A stretch of 64,000 nucleotides of DNA from Rhizobium sp. J15 (GCF_002531825.1 NZ_NWSX01000013.1:89139-153138), one strand, 5' to 3'; positions 18,068 to 26,632 are shown, counted from the first letter of the stretch. Made by a program: numbers and translations. Notes: generated from the letters alone by a model not told the origin.

Positions 18068-18225
18068 CGCAGAATGTAGACTCTGTTTGTGCGGCACTTG
18101 AAGCAAGCTCGGAAGCTGTCCGGCCGGCGCCGCAACATTTGTCACCGGCATTGCTTACCCTCTTGGTATTTCCGGCGTTAAGCGTACAATCCGACCAACT
18201 GCATCGCCTCAGAACGGAGCCGCCA

Positions 18226-18786
18226 ATGACTTCCCCCTTCCATCGCCTGTGCAGAGTGACACTTGCCGCCGGTTTTGCCTTCGGCATGGCAACGGCCGCC
18301 TTCGCGGCCGGCGACAGCAACGACGACACCAATCCGCCGCCGAAGACGGAGACGACCAAGACCTGCACCGGCGGCAAGGTCTGGGACAAGACCAAGAAGG
18401 AATGCGTCACCCCGAAGAAGAGCAGCTTCAACGACGACGACCTCTATAAGTTCGCCCGTGAATTCGCCTATTACGGCCAGTATGAAAACGCCATCACCGT
18501 GCTCAATCTTGCCGACAATCAGAACGACCCGCGCATTCTGAACTATCTCGGCTATGCCAACCGCAAGGCCGGCCGCATGGAACTCGGCATGTCCTACTAC
18601 CGCAAGGCGCTGCAAGCGGATGAAAATTACATCCTCGCCCGCTCCTACATGGGCATGGCGCTGGTCGAACAGGGAGATATCCAGGGCGCCCGCGTGCAGC
18701 TCGTCGAAATCCGCGACCGCGGCGGCGAAGGCACCTGGGCCTATCGCTCCCTGCTGCAGAGCCTGAACGGCTACAGGACATATTGA
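18226..18786 (+). CDS. Exported tetratricopeptide repeat protein
   Basis: This 186-residue protein starts with a signal peptide ending near ATAAFA-AGD (about residue 28). The following linker is rich in Asp, Pro, Thr and Lys and contains a Cys pair, and a C-terminal TPR-like region runs from about residue 70. Repeat units include YYGQYENAITVLNLA, NYLGYANRKAGRMELGMSYY and YILARSYMGMALVEQGD. It is probably periplasmic and mediates protein contacts; no enzyme motif is seen. The start at 18226 is supported by GGAG and by the signal peptide beginning there. Confidence 0.85.
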   Translation: MTSPFHRLCRVTLAAGFAFGMATAAFAAGDSNDDTNPPPKTETTKTCTGGKVWDKTKKECVTPKKSSFNDDDLYKFAREFAYYGQYENAITVLNLADNQNDPRILNYLGYANRKAGRMELGMSYYRKALQADENYILARSYMGMALVEQGDIQGARVQLVEIRDRGGEGTWAYRSLLQSLNGYRTY

Positions 18787-18972
18787 CGCAAGCTTTGCGG
18801 GCTAGATTGCGAAAATCCCTTGGGAAAAGGGGATAAGACGACCGAATGCTTGCGAAGTGCAGGAGACTTGTTTCATAAAGTACCTGCATCTCCGGTGCCG
18901 ATAAAAGCCGGTTTCGCGCCCGACGGCGAACCTTCGTCCGCGAAACCATCGTGAATGCTTCTTGGATAGACA

Positions 18973-19482
18973 ATGCGTCAGCCCGCAACGACCATCGACC
19001 TCCGGCGTGATCTCGTCGGCCTCCTGCCCCGCCTTCGCCGCTTCGCGATCACGCTCGCGGGTGAGGCTGCCGTTGCCGATGAACTCGTCCAGACCGTCTG
19101 TCTGCGCGCCATTGCCAAGGGGCATCAGTGGAACGGCGAAGGCCGGCTGGAAAGCTGGATTTACACGCTTGCCCGCCAGCAATGGACCGATGACAGCCGT
19201 AAGCGCAAGCCAAAAGCCTCCGCCCGCGGCAACGTCACCGACATTCGCGATGCCGCGCGCGACCGCTCGGCCTCGGTCGATCCGGACGCGATCCACCGCA
19301 TGATCTCCGAAATGCCGGACGGCGTGTCCAGCGTCTTCCTGCTCGTCGACGTCGAAGGCCACAGCTACCAGCAGGCGGCCGACATCATGGGCATTTCCGC
19401 GGCAAGCGTCGTCTCCCAGCTTGCCGCCGCAAGGCTGCATTTCGCCGGACTTGCCGGCACCCACCCCATCCACAGGTACTGA
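18973..19482 (+). CDS. ECF-family RNA polymerase sigma factor
   Basis: This 169-residue sigma factor has region 2 around LLPRLRRFAITLAGEAAVADELVQTV through LESWIYTLARQQWTDD. Region 4 is in VSSVFLLVDVEGHSYQQAADIMGISAASVVSQLAAAR, which holds the -35-binding helix-turn-helix. Region 3 is absent, as expected for extracytoplasmic-function sigmas. The next gene, one base downstream, encodes a membrane-anchored anti-sigma, so the sigma is likely held inactive until an envelope or stress signal arrives. I could not identify its promoter recognition sequence or show autoregulation. Confidence 0.9.
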   Translation: MRQPATTIDLRRDLVGLLPRLRRFAITLAGEAAVADELVQTVCLRAIAKGHQWNGEGRLESWIYTLARQQWTDDSRKRKPKASARGNVTDIRDAARDRSASVDPDAIHRMISEMPDGVSSVFLLVDVEGHSYQQAADIMGISAASVVSQLAAARLHFAGLAGTHPIHRY

Positions 19483-19483
19483 A

Positions 19484-20326
19484 TTGCTCGATCTTAGGAA
19501 ATTGCCGCTCGAAGCCCAGCTCACCGCCCTCCTCGACGGCGAAGTCTCGCCCGAACAGCGGCACGAACTGGAGCAGCGTCTGGCAAGCGACGAGAATGCG
19601 CGCCGGCTGCATGAGAAGCTCCGTCACGGCGCCGATTTCGGCCGCCGCCGCCTCGACGATGTGCTGAAGGAACCGGTCCCGCTTGCCCTCGTCCGCTCGA
19701 TCAAGAGCACGCAGCCGCCGAAGACGCCGATCGCCCAGCGCGCCACCCGCCCGCCGGTGAAGCTGGCGCCGAGCGGCCCGCAGGCGCTGGCCGCCGCCCT
19801 CATCCTCTTCGTCGTCGGCTGCGGCATCGGCTATTTCGTCGGCGTCAGCCCCGATGCCGACGAGATCGCCACCACGACCTCGACAGCGGCTCCGGCCAAC
19901 ACCAGCGACTGGCTCGGCGACGTCACCGCCTATCAGCGCCTGCTGATCCGCCAACCCCGCCACCTTGTCGAAGTGCCGGCCTCGCAGGCCGAGGAAATCT
20001 CCAGCTGGCTGACGACAGCGATCGGCGTGCCCTTCCGCGTGCCCGATCTCAGCGCCGAATCCTGGACCTTCCAGGGCGCCCGCGTCATTCTCGGCGACAA
20101 CCGCCCTGTCGGCCAGCTCGTCTATTCCAATTCCGACGGCGACATCATCTCCATCTGCTTCCGCAAGGACGCGCAGCCGCCCGAGACCGACGATTTCAAG
20201 GAAACGATCAAGGACGAGATCGGCCTCGTGACATGGCACAATGCCGGCACCTCCTATGTGCTCGCCGGCCCCTCCGCCGAAGCAACCCTCGGCCAGCTCG
20301 CCATGAAGATCGCCACGGCGATTTGA
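19484..20326 (+). CDS. Membrane-anchored anti-sigma factor
   Basis: The cytosolic N-terminus begins LRKLPLEAQLTALLDGEVSP and looks like an anti-sigma domain. A single membrane segment, ALAAALILFVVGCGIGYFVG, lies near residues 100-120, followed by an extracytoplasmic domain of about 160 residues. The start is inferred to be TTG at 19484, one base after the sigma-factor stop, with AGG eight bases upstream; an ATG at 19421 in this frame overlaps the sigma gene. The product would be 280 residues. No HxxxCxxC zinc motif is visible, so it is not a classical ZAS-domain anti-sigma. Confidence 0.82.
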   Translation: MLDLRKLPLEAQLTALLDGEVSPEQRHELEQRLASDENARRLHEKLRHGADFGRRRLDDVLKEPVPLALVRSIKSTQPPKTPIAQRATRPPVKLAPSGPQALAAALILFVVGCGIGYFVGVSPDADEIATTTSTAAPANTSDWLGDVTAYQRLLIRQPRHLVEVPASQAEEISSWLTTAIGVPFRVPDLSAESWTFQGARVILGDNRPVGQLVYSNSDGDIISICFRKDAQPPETDDFKETIKDEIGLVTWHNAGTSYVLAGPSAEATLGQLAMKIATAI

Positions 20327-20407
20327 TACCGACTATCGCCTGTGTCGAATGATTACCGCCAGCGGAGCTGGCGGAACCATAACAAAATCGACCATCAGCA
20401 TCGGTAG

Positions 20408-20522
20408 CCCCCTCATCCGCCTGCCGGCACCTTCTCCCCGAGGGGAGAAGAGATATGCCGTGACGTCTCGATTCCCCCTTCTCCCCAGTGGGGAGAAGGT
20501 GCCCGTAGGGCGGATGAGGGGG
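20408..20522. repeat. Inverted pair of REP-like rhizobial repeats
   Basis: Two copies of the same unit face each other. The left runs from CCCCCTCATCCGCC through GGCACCTTCTCCCC, and the right runs from CTTCTCCCC through GGCGGATGAGGGGG. Each contains its own CTTCTCCCC/GGGGAGAAG hairpin. Further copies are at 35364-35415 and 35545-35596. The element lies between the convergent anti-sigma gene and leuA. Confidence 0.88.
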
Positions 20523-20591
20523 CCGCACGGCACTTCTTTCATTGCGTTTCGCTAGCGCTCAGTGAAGACTCAACGAAGCCAATCTCCTCGT

Positions 20592-20624
20592 CAGGCCGCG
20601 CCATGCCAGCACGGTCGCGGCCTG
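20592..20624 (-). terminator. Stem-loop downstream of leuA
   Basis: CAGGCCGCG and CGCGGCCTG form a perfect 9-bp stem with a 15-base loop just after the leuA stop in its direction of transcription. No good T-run follows, so it may be a 3'-end stabiliser or a weak terminator. Confidence 0.5.
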
Positions 20625-20636
20625 AACCCTCGCAGA

Positions 20637-22361
20637 TCAGGCCTTGCCGGCCTTCACCTCGAGCACCCGGTTGGCGGCCGAGACGATCGCTTCCAGCGAG
20701 GCCGCGACGATGTTGGTATTGATGCCGGCGCCGAAGAGCTTGCCGCCGGGATAGGAGGTCTCGACATAGGAGATCGCCGCCGCATTCGAGCCGTGCTGCA
20801 GCGAATGCTCCGAATAATCCTCGACCGACATCTCGATGCCGAGATAATGCGACAGTGCGTTGATGAAACCGTCGATCGGGCCGTTGCCGCGCCCTTCGAT
20901 GCGCTTGATCTCGCCATTGTCCGATATCTCGGCCGCGACGATCCGCTGGCCCTTACGCTCCGTATCGGGATAGGTGTGGTGATCGACGAACCTGAGGCGC
21001 GCATCGGGCTGCGTCACGTATCGCTCGATGAAGCGGTCATGGATGCGCTTCGAGGGAAGCTCCTTGCCCTCGACGTCGGTGATGCGCTGGATGTCTTCGC
21101 GGAATTCGACCTGCAGGTTGCGCGGCAAGTTGAGCCCGTAATCCTGCTGCAGGATATAAGCGATGCCGCCCTTGCCGGACTGCGAATTGATGCGGATGAT
21201 CGCCTCATAGGAACGGCCGACATCGCGCGGATCGATCGGCAGATAAGGCACCTCCCAGACCGGATGGTTGGCGACCTGTGCGGCCTTCATGCCCTTGTTG
21301 ATAGCATCCTGGTGCGAACCGGAGAAGGCGGTATAGACCAGCTCGCCGACATAGGGGTGACGCTCGGAGATCGCCATCTGGTTCGAATATTCGAACACTT
21401 CCTTGATGCGCTCGATGTTCGAGCAGTCGATGCCAGGATCGACGCCCTGCGTGAACATGTTGAGCGCCATCGTCACGACATCGACATTGCCGGTGCGCTC
21501 GCCATTGCCGAAGAGTGTGCCTTCGACGCGGTCGGCGCCTGCCAGCAAGGCCAGCTCGGCGGCGGCGATCCCGGTGCCGCGGTCGTTGTGCGGATGCAGC
21601 GAGACGATCAGGTTTTCGCGGTTGTCGAGGTTACGGCACATCCATTCGATCTGGTCGGCATAGACGTTCGGCGTCGCCATCTCGACGGTCGACGGCAGGT
21701 TGATGATCAGCTTGTTGTCGGGCGTCGGCTTCACCACCTCGATGACGGCATTGCAGATTTCCAGCGCCACCTCCAGCTCGGTGCCGGTGAAGCTCTCCGG
21801 AGAATATTCGAAACGATAACCGCCGCCGGCCTTGGCGGCCATGTCGGTGATCATCTTGGCGGCATCGACGGCAATTTGCTTGATGCCCTGGACATCCTTG
21901 GCGAAGACGACGCGGCGCTGCAGCTCGCTGGTCGAATTGTAGAAATGCACGATCGGCTGGTTTGCCCCTTCCAGCGCTTCGAAGGTGCGGGTGATGAGCT
22001 CGGGACGGCACTGGACCAGCACCTGCAGCGAAACGTCTGCGGGAACGTTGCCCTCTTCGACGCACCAGCGGGCGAAGTCGAAATCGGTCTGCGAAGCCGA
22101 GGGGAAACCGATCTCGATTTCCTTGAAGCCCATCTCCAGCAGCAGGTGGAACATGCGCGCCTTGCGGTCGTGACCCATCGGATCGACGAGCGCCTGGTTG
22201 CCGTCGCGCAGGTCGACCGAGCACCAGACAGGCGCCTTGGTGATCGTCTTCGTCGGCCAGGTACGGTCGGGGATGCTTACCTGCGGATAGGCCCGGTATT
22301 TCACCGCGGCGTCGGGCATACCCTTGGCGCCTGCGGAGGATCGGCTGGTGGTGTTGTCCAT
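20637..22361 (-). CDS. leuA: 2-isopropylmalate synthase
   Basis: This 574-residue enzyme condenses acetyl-CoA with 2-ketoisovalerate, the first committed step of leucine synthesis. Catalytic-domain motifs are visible: WCSVDLRDGNQALVDPM near residues 46-62, EIEIGFPSASQTDFDF, and SLHPHNDRGTGIAAAELALLAGADRVEGTLFGNGERTGNVD. The C-terminal third is the regulatory LeuA domain with GRGNGPIDGF, where leucine feedback inhibition acts in this family. The long form is the IPMS2-like type. A strong GAGGAGA Shine-Dalgarno selects the ATG at 22361. A Leu-rich leader ORF and complementary segments lie just upstream. Confidence 0.95.
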   Translation of the reverse strand: MDNTTSRSSAGAKGMPDAAVKYRAYPQVSIPDRTWPTKTITKAPVWCSVDLRDGNQALVDPMGHDRKARMFHLLLEMGFKEIEIGFPSASQTDFDFARWCVEEGNVPADVSLQVLVQCRPELITRTFEALEGANQPIVHFYNSTSELQRRVVFAKDVQGIKQIAVDAAKMITDMAAKAGGGYRFEYSPESFTGTELEVALEICNAVIEVVKPTPDNKLIINLPSTVEMATPNVYADQIEWMCRNLDNRENLIVSLHPHNDRGTGIAAAELALLAGADRVEGTLFGNGERTGNVDVVTMALNMFTQGVDPGIDCSNIERIKEVFEYSNQMAISERHPYVGELVYTAFSGSHQDAINKGMKAAQVANHPVWEVPYLPIDPRDVGRSYEAIIRINSQSGKGGIAYILQQDYGLNLPRNLQVEFREDIQRITDVEGKELPSKRIHDRFIERYVTQPDARLRFVDHHTYPDTERKGQRIVAAEISDNGEIKRIEGRGNGPIDGFINALSHYLGIEMSVEDYSEHSLQHGSNAAAISYVETSYPGGKLFGAGINTNIVAASLEAIVSAANRVLEVKAGKA

Positions 22362-22369
22362 TGTCTTGT

Positions 22370-22520
22370 CTCCTCGTCCCGGCATTCGTTCCGCCTCTTA
22401 GCCGATCACGTCGGGCTTGGCGATAAACAAATGCGGACCTTCGTCGGTCGTTACGTCAATTTTGAAAGTGAGTCGCGAGGAGCGATGGCCGGGCGGGCTT
22501 TCGGCCGCCGGGCGCTCCTC
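22370..22520 (-). promoter_or_regulatory. Candidate leucine attenuator with alternative pairings at the leuA Shine-Dalgarno
   Basis: In leuA transcript order there are four related segments. Segment 1 is CTCCTC in the Leu-codon run (22549-22554). Segment 2 is GAGGAGCG overlapping the leader stop (22513-22520). Segment 3 is CGCTCCTCG (22476-22484). Segment 4 is CGAGGAG, the leuA Shine-Dalgarno (22370-22376). Segment 2 pairs perfectly with 3 over 8 bp, and segment 3 with 4 over 7 bp; 1 pairs with 2 over 6 bp. No T-run is present, which points to translational rather than transcriptional control. Function is inference. Confidence 0.5.
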
Positions 22521-22644
22521 AAAGGACCCGGCAACCGCGCGTAAGGCCGAGGAGAAGAAGCGAGGTCAAGGCGCGCGAGACGTCACGCAGGGCGATGCGG
22601 CCGCGTGCAATCGTGTCGGAAATCTTGGCGCCTGTGGTCTTCAT
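22519..22644 (-). CDS. Leucine-rich leader peptide upstream of leuA
   Basis: A 41-codon ORF contains eight Leu codons, four of them consecutive (CTT CTT CTC CTC at residues 29-32), with others at 19, 26, 34 and 41. The mid-section reads SRALTSLLLLGLTRG. There is no clear Shine-Dalgarno. However, a promoter-like TTGCCA (22675-22680), a 17-base spacer and TATAAG (22652-22657) would start transcription at or very near the ATG, giving a leaderless message, as recalled for the trp leader of Sinorhizobium. The peptide probably acts only through ribosome stalling. It is not a member of a family I recognise. Confidence 0.6.
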   Translation of the reverse strand: MKTTGAKISDTIARGRIALRDVSRALTSLLLLGLTRGCRVL

Positions 22645-22651
22645 AGCCGCG

Positions 22652-22680
22652 CTTATAGCCTCGGGCGGCAGAGCTGGCAA
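22652..22680 (-). promoter_or_regulatory. Putative sigma-70 promoter for the leuA leader
   Basis: TTGCCA and TATAAG each match the sigma-70 hexamers at five of six positions and are separated by exactly 17 bases. Seven bases separate the -10 from the leader ATG, so the first transcribed base would be at or next to the A of ATG. Confidence 0.6.
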
Positions 22681-22695
22681 GGCCTCGCCCCTGCA

Positions 22696-23895
22696 TTATC
22701 TCGGTTGAGGCCGGTCTTTCCAAGCCTTCACCAACTGCGACAGCGCGAGCATCAGCCCGCCGGCGATCAATCCCCAGAAGGCGCCGGAAATGCCGCCGAA
22801 GGACACGCCGGATGCCGTGACGAGGAAGGTGATCGCCGCCGCCTCGCGCGATTCCTGCGCCTGGAAAGCCGACATCGCCGAAGACGAAAAGGCGCCGACC
22901 AGCGCCAGCCCCGCCACCGCCTCGATGAGGATCGGAGGCGCCAGCGCGACGAAAGCCGTCACAGCGCCGGCGAGCAGCCCGAGGATGACGTAGCCGATGC
23001 CGGCGATCAGCGAGGCCCAATAGCGCCGCTTCGGATCGGCATGCGCGTCCTGCCCGGCACACATCGCCGCGGTGATCGCCGCCAGGTTGACGGCATGGCC
23101 GCCGAAAGGCGCCGACAGCAGCGAGAAGAAGCCGGTGACGGCAAAGAGCGGGCCGGGCTTCGGATCGTAGTGATTGACCTTCAGCACCGCGATGCCGGGA
23201 ATGTTCTGCGAGGCCATGGTGACGATGAAGAGCGGCAGCGCGATCGAGATGAAAGCGGCAAGATTGAACACCGGCCGGACGAATTCCGCCGTCGGCACCA
23301 GCGACCGCTCGAGCGAACCGAGCGCGCCGTCCGGAATATCGACGCCGAAGGCGAGCACCAGCACGAAGGCTGCGAGTGCGGCCGGCACCGCCCAGAGCCG
23401 CTTGAAGGCGCCGACGACGATCCAGGCGATGACGATCGGCAGACCGAACAGCGGATTGAAACCGATCGCCTTCACCGGCGCAAAGCAGAGGCCGATCAGC
23501 ACGCCCGCAAGCATGGCATTGGCAAGCGGTGCGGGAATGGCGGCAACAGCCCGGCCGAGCGGCTTGAACAGCCCGGCAATGACGATCAGCGCCGCGCAGA
23601 TGAGAAACGCCCCGACCGCCGCATTGAAGCCGCCCTCGATCGCGCCGGTGCTTGCCAGCAGCGCCGCGCCGGGCGTCGACCAGGCGATGCTGATCGGCAG
23701 TCGCGTCACGGCGCTGAGCACGATCGCGCAGACGCCCATGGAGATCGACAAGGCCATCAGCCCCGAAGCCGCCTGAACCTCTGTCGCGCCGACAGCCTGC
23801 AATCCATGCAGCACGACGGCGAAGGAGCTGGCGGAACCGACAAAGGCGGTCAGCAGCCCCATGAACAGGGCCTGGACGGAAAAATCTTTGAACAT
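22696..23895 (-). CDS. BenE family benzoate/H+ symporter
   Basis: This 399-residue integral membrane protein has about 12 hydrophobic segments and the BenE-type start MFKDFSVQALFMGLLTAFVGSASSFAVV. Internal motifs include SWMALSISMG-like and AWSTPGAALLAS segments near residues 60-90, and FGGHAVNLAAITAAMCAG near 265-282. It would import benzoate or a related aromatic acid with protons; the true substrate is uncertain because no benzoate catabolic genes are nearby. An in-frame start 29 codons upstream is rejected because it adds a charged, non-family extension. Confidence 0.87.
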   Translation of the reverse strand: MFKDFSVQALFMGLLTAFVGSASSFAVVLHGLQAVGATEVQAASGLMALSISMGVCAIVLSAVTRLPISIAWSTPGAALLASTGAIEGGFNAAVGAFLICAALIVIAGLFKPLGRAVAAIPAPLANAMLAGVLIGLCFAPVKAIGFNPLFGLPIVIAWIVVGAFKRLWAVPAALAAFVLVLAFGVDIPDGALGSLERSLVPTAEFVRPVFNLAAFISIALPLFIVTMASQNIPGIAVLKVNHYDPKPGPLFAVTGFFSLLSAPFGGHAVNLAAITAAMCAGQDAHADPKRRYWASLIAGIGYVILGLLAGAVTAFVALAPPILIEAVAGLALVGAFSSSAMSAFQAQESREAAAITFLVTASGVSFGGISGAFWGLIAGGLMLALSQLVKAWKDRPQPR

Positions 23896-24047
23896 AACAG
23901 GACTCGGACAGCGGAAATGGCATGGAGCACGACGGTTGGCGCGCATGCAAGTCCAGATTCGGCCCTTTCGTTCGGTATTCACCAGACAACGCCTTTCCCT
24001 GCCGGCAGCGCGCGATTAGAGTGATCTGCGACCTTGGGGATAATCGA

Positions 24048-24839
24048 ATGGCCAGCGAAACGCGGAAGATTCTGGTTACAGGGGCAACCGGAGGCATTGG
24101 TACGGCAGTCTGCCGTCAACTCGCCCGCAGCGGTCATTCGCTCGTTCTGGCCGCGCGCAATGAGGCCAAGCTCAAGTCACTTTCCGATGAATTGGCCGGC
24201 ACCCGCGATCGTCCGGTCTGGCTGCCCTTGGACATGACGAGCGACCAGTCGATTCGTCAATTCGGCGAGCAGCTGACCTCAAGACATATCGTTCTTGACG
24301 GGGTCGTTCTGATGCCGCCGCAAGCACACAGCACGAATGATCCGATGCCGGCCGGCGAGGCATGGCGCACGCTGTTCCAGAATTGCTTCATCGGGCCTTT
24401 GGAAGCCCTGAAAACGGCGATCGGCCGGATGAACCCCGATCCCGTCAACGGACGTCGGGCAAAGATCGTCATCATTTCGGGCATATCGTCTGCGCAGGTA
24501 CTCGGACACTACGCCACCTCAAACGTTCTGCGCTGTGCGTGGATCGGCGAGGCGAAAACATTGGCTTTTGCGCTCGGTGCCCGCGGTATTCATGTCAACA
24601 CGCTATCCCTCGGGGGCACGCTCTCACCCTGGTATCGCGAAGCCATCGAGACACGGGCCGCTGCCGCCGGCTTGACGTTCGAACAACGTCTTGCCGAGGA
24701 AACAGCAAACGTACCCTTGGGAAAATATGGAGAACCGGACGAGGTCGCCATCGCCGTCGAAGGCCTCCTGTCGCGCTTCTCCGACCATATGACCGGGCTC
24801 AACATCATGCACGACGGCGGTTTCACACGCTCGTATTGA
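24048..24839 (+). CDS. Short-chain dehydrogenase/reductase family protein with altered catalytic site
   Basis: This 263-residue protein has the SDR nucleotide-binding motif TGATGGIG at residues 11-18 and a typical C-terminal GEPDEVAIAVEGLLS. The active-site region reads SGISSAQVLGHYATSN. Tyr155 is present, but the Lys four residues later in Y-x-x-x-K is Asn159, and the usual NNAG motif is replaced by VLMPPQ. Catalysis by the standard SDR mechanism is therefore doubtful, although Lys170 in the following helix could compensate. It lies alone, convergent with clpP. Confidence 0.85.
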   Translation: MASETRKILVTGATGGIGTAVCRQLARSGHSLVLAARNEAKLKSLSDELAGTRDRPVWLPLDMTSDQSIRQFGEQLTSRHIVLDGVVLMPPQAHSTNDPMPAGEAWRTLFQNCFIGPLEALKTAIGRMNPDPVNGRRAKIVIISGISSAQVLGHYATSNVLRCAWIGEAKTLAFALGARGIHVNTLSLGGTLSPWYREAIETRAAAAGLTFEQRLAEETANVPLGKYGEPDEVAIAVEGLLSRFSDHMTGLNIMHDGGFTRSY

Positions 24840-24889
24840 GAGCCGCAGCAGGGATATTCTCCCGGCCCGAATCCGCCCGTAAAAATGAA

Positions 24890-24922
24890 ATGCCCTCGCC
24901 TGCTGTCTACAGGCAAGGGCAT
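24890..24922. terminator. Bidirectional hairpin between convergent SDR and clpP genes
   Basis: ATGCCCT-C-GCCTG and CAGGC-A-AGGGCAT form a 12-bp stem with one mismatch and a 7-base loop. It lies between two convergent genes and has A/T-rich sequence on the plus-strand upstream side. Confidence 0.55.
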
Positions 24923-24948
24923 CTCCTGATCGTTTTGGCCGCGAAAAC

Positions 24949-25533
24949 TTAGATGTCGGCCTGCGACGTGACGATCCGCGAGACGAGGCCATAGTCCTTC
25001 GCCTCTTCGGCAGAAAGCCAGTAGTCGCGATCCGTATCCTTGGCGATCTTGTCGAGCGGCTGGCCGGTGGCCGCCGCCATGATCTTGTTCAGGCGCTCGT
25101 TCATCTTGATGATCTCGCGTGCCTGGATCTCGATGTCGGATGCCATGCCGCGCGTGCCGCCCGACGGTTGATGCAGCAGGAAGCGCGTGTTCGGCAGGCA
25201 GATGCGCCGCTCCTTCGGAGCCGCGACATAGATCAGCGCGCCGGCCGAGGCGACCCAGCCCGTGCCGATCATCCAGACCTTCGGCTTGATGAACTTGACC
25301 ATGTCATGGATGGAATCGCCGGATTCGACATGGCCGCCGGGCGAATTGACATAGATGCGGATGTCTTCGTCGCTGGCTGCGGCAAGCGCCACGAGCTGCG
25401 AGCAGACCTTCTGCGCCAGTTCCTGATTGATCGGTCCATAGATGAAGATCGAACGCGACTTGAAAAGATTCGCCTCCGTTTCCTTGCCGAGCGGCAGTTC
25501 CTTCGTCTTGTCGTCCTGTTCTTCGTCGTTCAT
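24949..25533 (-). CDS. Divergent ATP-dependent Clp protease proteolytic subunit
   Basis: This 194-residue ClpP-family serine protease has the catalytic Ser96 in [11 protein letters not shown], His121 in LLHQPSGG and Asp170 in [19 protein letters not shown]. The oligomerisation handle with [16 protein letters not shown] is also conserved. It differs from the housekeeping ClpP around the nucleophile, which normally reads GQAASMGA, and it begins with a charged [16 protein letters not shown] stretch. No clpX, clpA or adaptor gene is adjacent. It is probably an accessory ClpP paralogue (ClpP2/ClpP3 type), and its unfoldase partner is unknown. The start at 25533 excludes a non-family upstream extension. 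Confidence 0.9.
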   Translation of the reverse strand: MNDEEQDDKTKELPLGKETEANLFKSRSIFIYGPINQELAQKVCSQLVALAAASDEDIRIYVNSPGGHVESGDSIHDMVKFIKPKVWMIGTGWVASAGALIYVAAPKERRICLPNTRFLLHQPSGGTRGMASDIEIQAREIIKMNERLNKIMAAATGQPLDKIAKDTDRDYWLSAEEAKDYGLVSRIVTSQADI

Positions 25534-25762
25534 GCGAACCTCTCGGAGATGAATTCGGGTTCCTCGCACATAGTGCGACTCAATGCCTAAAACAATGTGG
25601 GAAAAACACAAGGCACCGAAGCGGTGGAGATATCCTTAAGAAGCCGCACACCGTTGCGCAAGCCTTACTGAAATGTAACCGGAAAAGGCTTTGAAAAGAC
25701 AAAATCGATTCCTACCTCAACCTCACGCGGCAACGCCGCATGAGATAAACAGGAGGCAGGAC

Positions 25763-26530
25763 ATGTCACCGGAAGAACGCCAATTGCTGACCGCCCTTTT
25801 CGACCGCGTGCGCACGGCCGAAGCGACACCCCGCGACCGCGAGGCCGAAGCCTTGATCGACCAGGCGACGCGCGCGCAGCCCTCCGCCACCTACTATCTC
25901 GCGCAGGCCGTCATCGTTCAGGAAAAAGGACTGGAGGCGGCCGCCAATCACATCAAGGAACTCGAGGAACACGTCCGGCAGCTTGAAGCCGGCGCGAGCG
26001 ACCACCGCCAGGCCGAACAGGGCGGCGGCTTCCTGAGCTCGATCTTCGGCAACACCCAGACGCAGCAGCCCGCTCCGGTTCCGTCCAGCCCCGCCAATCC
26101 CGGTCCCTGGGGCCAGCCCTCCCGCGCCTATGACGAACCTCGCGGTTATGACAGCGGCGCCCGCCAGATGCCGCAGCAACCGAGCGGCCCCTGGAGCCAG
26201 CAGGCCTCTGCGCCGTCGGCCGGCGGCAGCTTCCTGCGCGGCGCGCTCGGCACGGCAGCGGGCGTTGCCGGCGGCATGCTGCTTGCCAATTCGCTGAGCG
26301 GCATTTTCGGCAATCACATGTCCTCGCTCGGCTGGGGCTCGCCCTTCGGCGCCAACCCTTTCGGCAATGCCAGCGCGCCCACCGAGGAAACCGTCATCAA
26401 CAACTATTTCAGCAATGACGACACCCGCCAGGCGTCCGATAACAACGACGATAATCTGCAGCAGGCCGATTACGACGATGGGGACGATTTCAGCGATGAC
26501 TCGTCAGGGAATGATGTGACGGATGTGTGA
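25763..26530 (+). CDS. DUF2076 domain-containing protein
   Basis: This 255-residue protein begins MSPEERQLLTALFDRVRTAE, the DUF2076 signature. It contains a short coiled coil (AANHIKELEEHVRQLEAG), then a Pro/Gln-rich linker, a Gly/Ala segment GALGTAAGVAGGMLLANSL that could be membrane-seeking, and a strongly acidic Asp/Asn-rich tail. Family function is unknown; an envelope-associated or periplasmic role is often suggested. CAGGAGG before the ATG supports this start. It is not part of an obvious operon. Confidence 0.87.
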   Translation: MSPEERQLLTALFDRVRTAEATPRDREAEALIDQATRAQPSATYYLAQAVIVQEKGLEAAANHIKELEEHVRQLEAGASDHRQAEQGGGFLSSIFGNTQTQQPAPVPSSPANPGPWGQPSRAYDEPRGYDSGARQMPQQPSGPWSQQASAPSAGGSFLRGALGTAAGVAGGMLLANSLSGIFGNHMSSLGWGSPFGANPFGNASAPTEETVINNYFSNDDTRQASDNNDDNLQQADYDDGDDFSDDSSGNDVTDV

Positions 26531-26632
26531 GATCTAAGCGCCAAGGATGGGTGGCAATTGGTATTCGATTGCCGCACCCTCGCCCGGCCCTTCGCTTGGG
26601 CTCAGGGCGTTCGCTGCTGCAATCGATTCAGA

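Noticed and set aside
20562..22544. A 660-codon open frame on the plus strand antisense to leuA
   Set aside because: It mirrors the GC-biased third positions of leuA, has no ribosome-binding site and no recognisable domain. Similar long shadows opposite trpE(G), the haem receptor and the 937-residue protein are rejected for the same reason.
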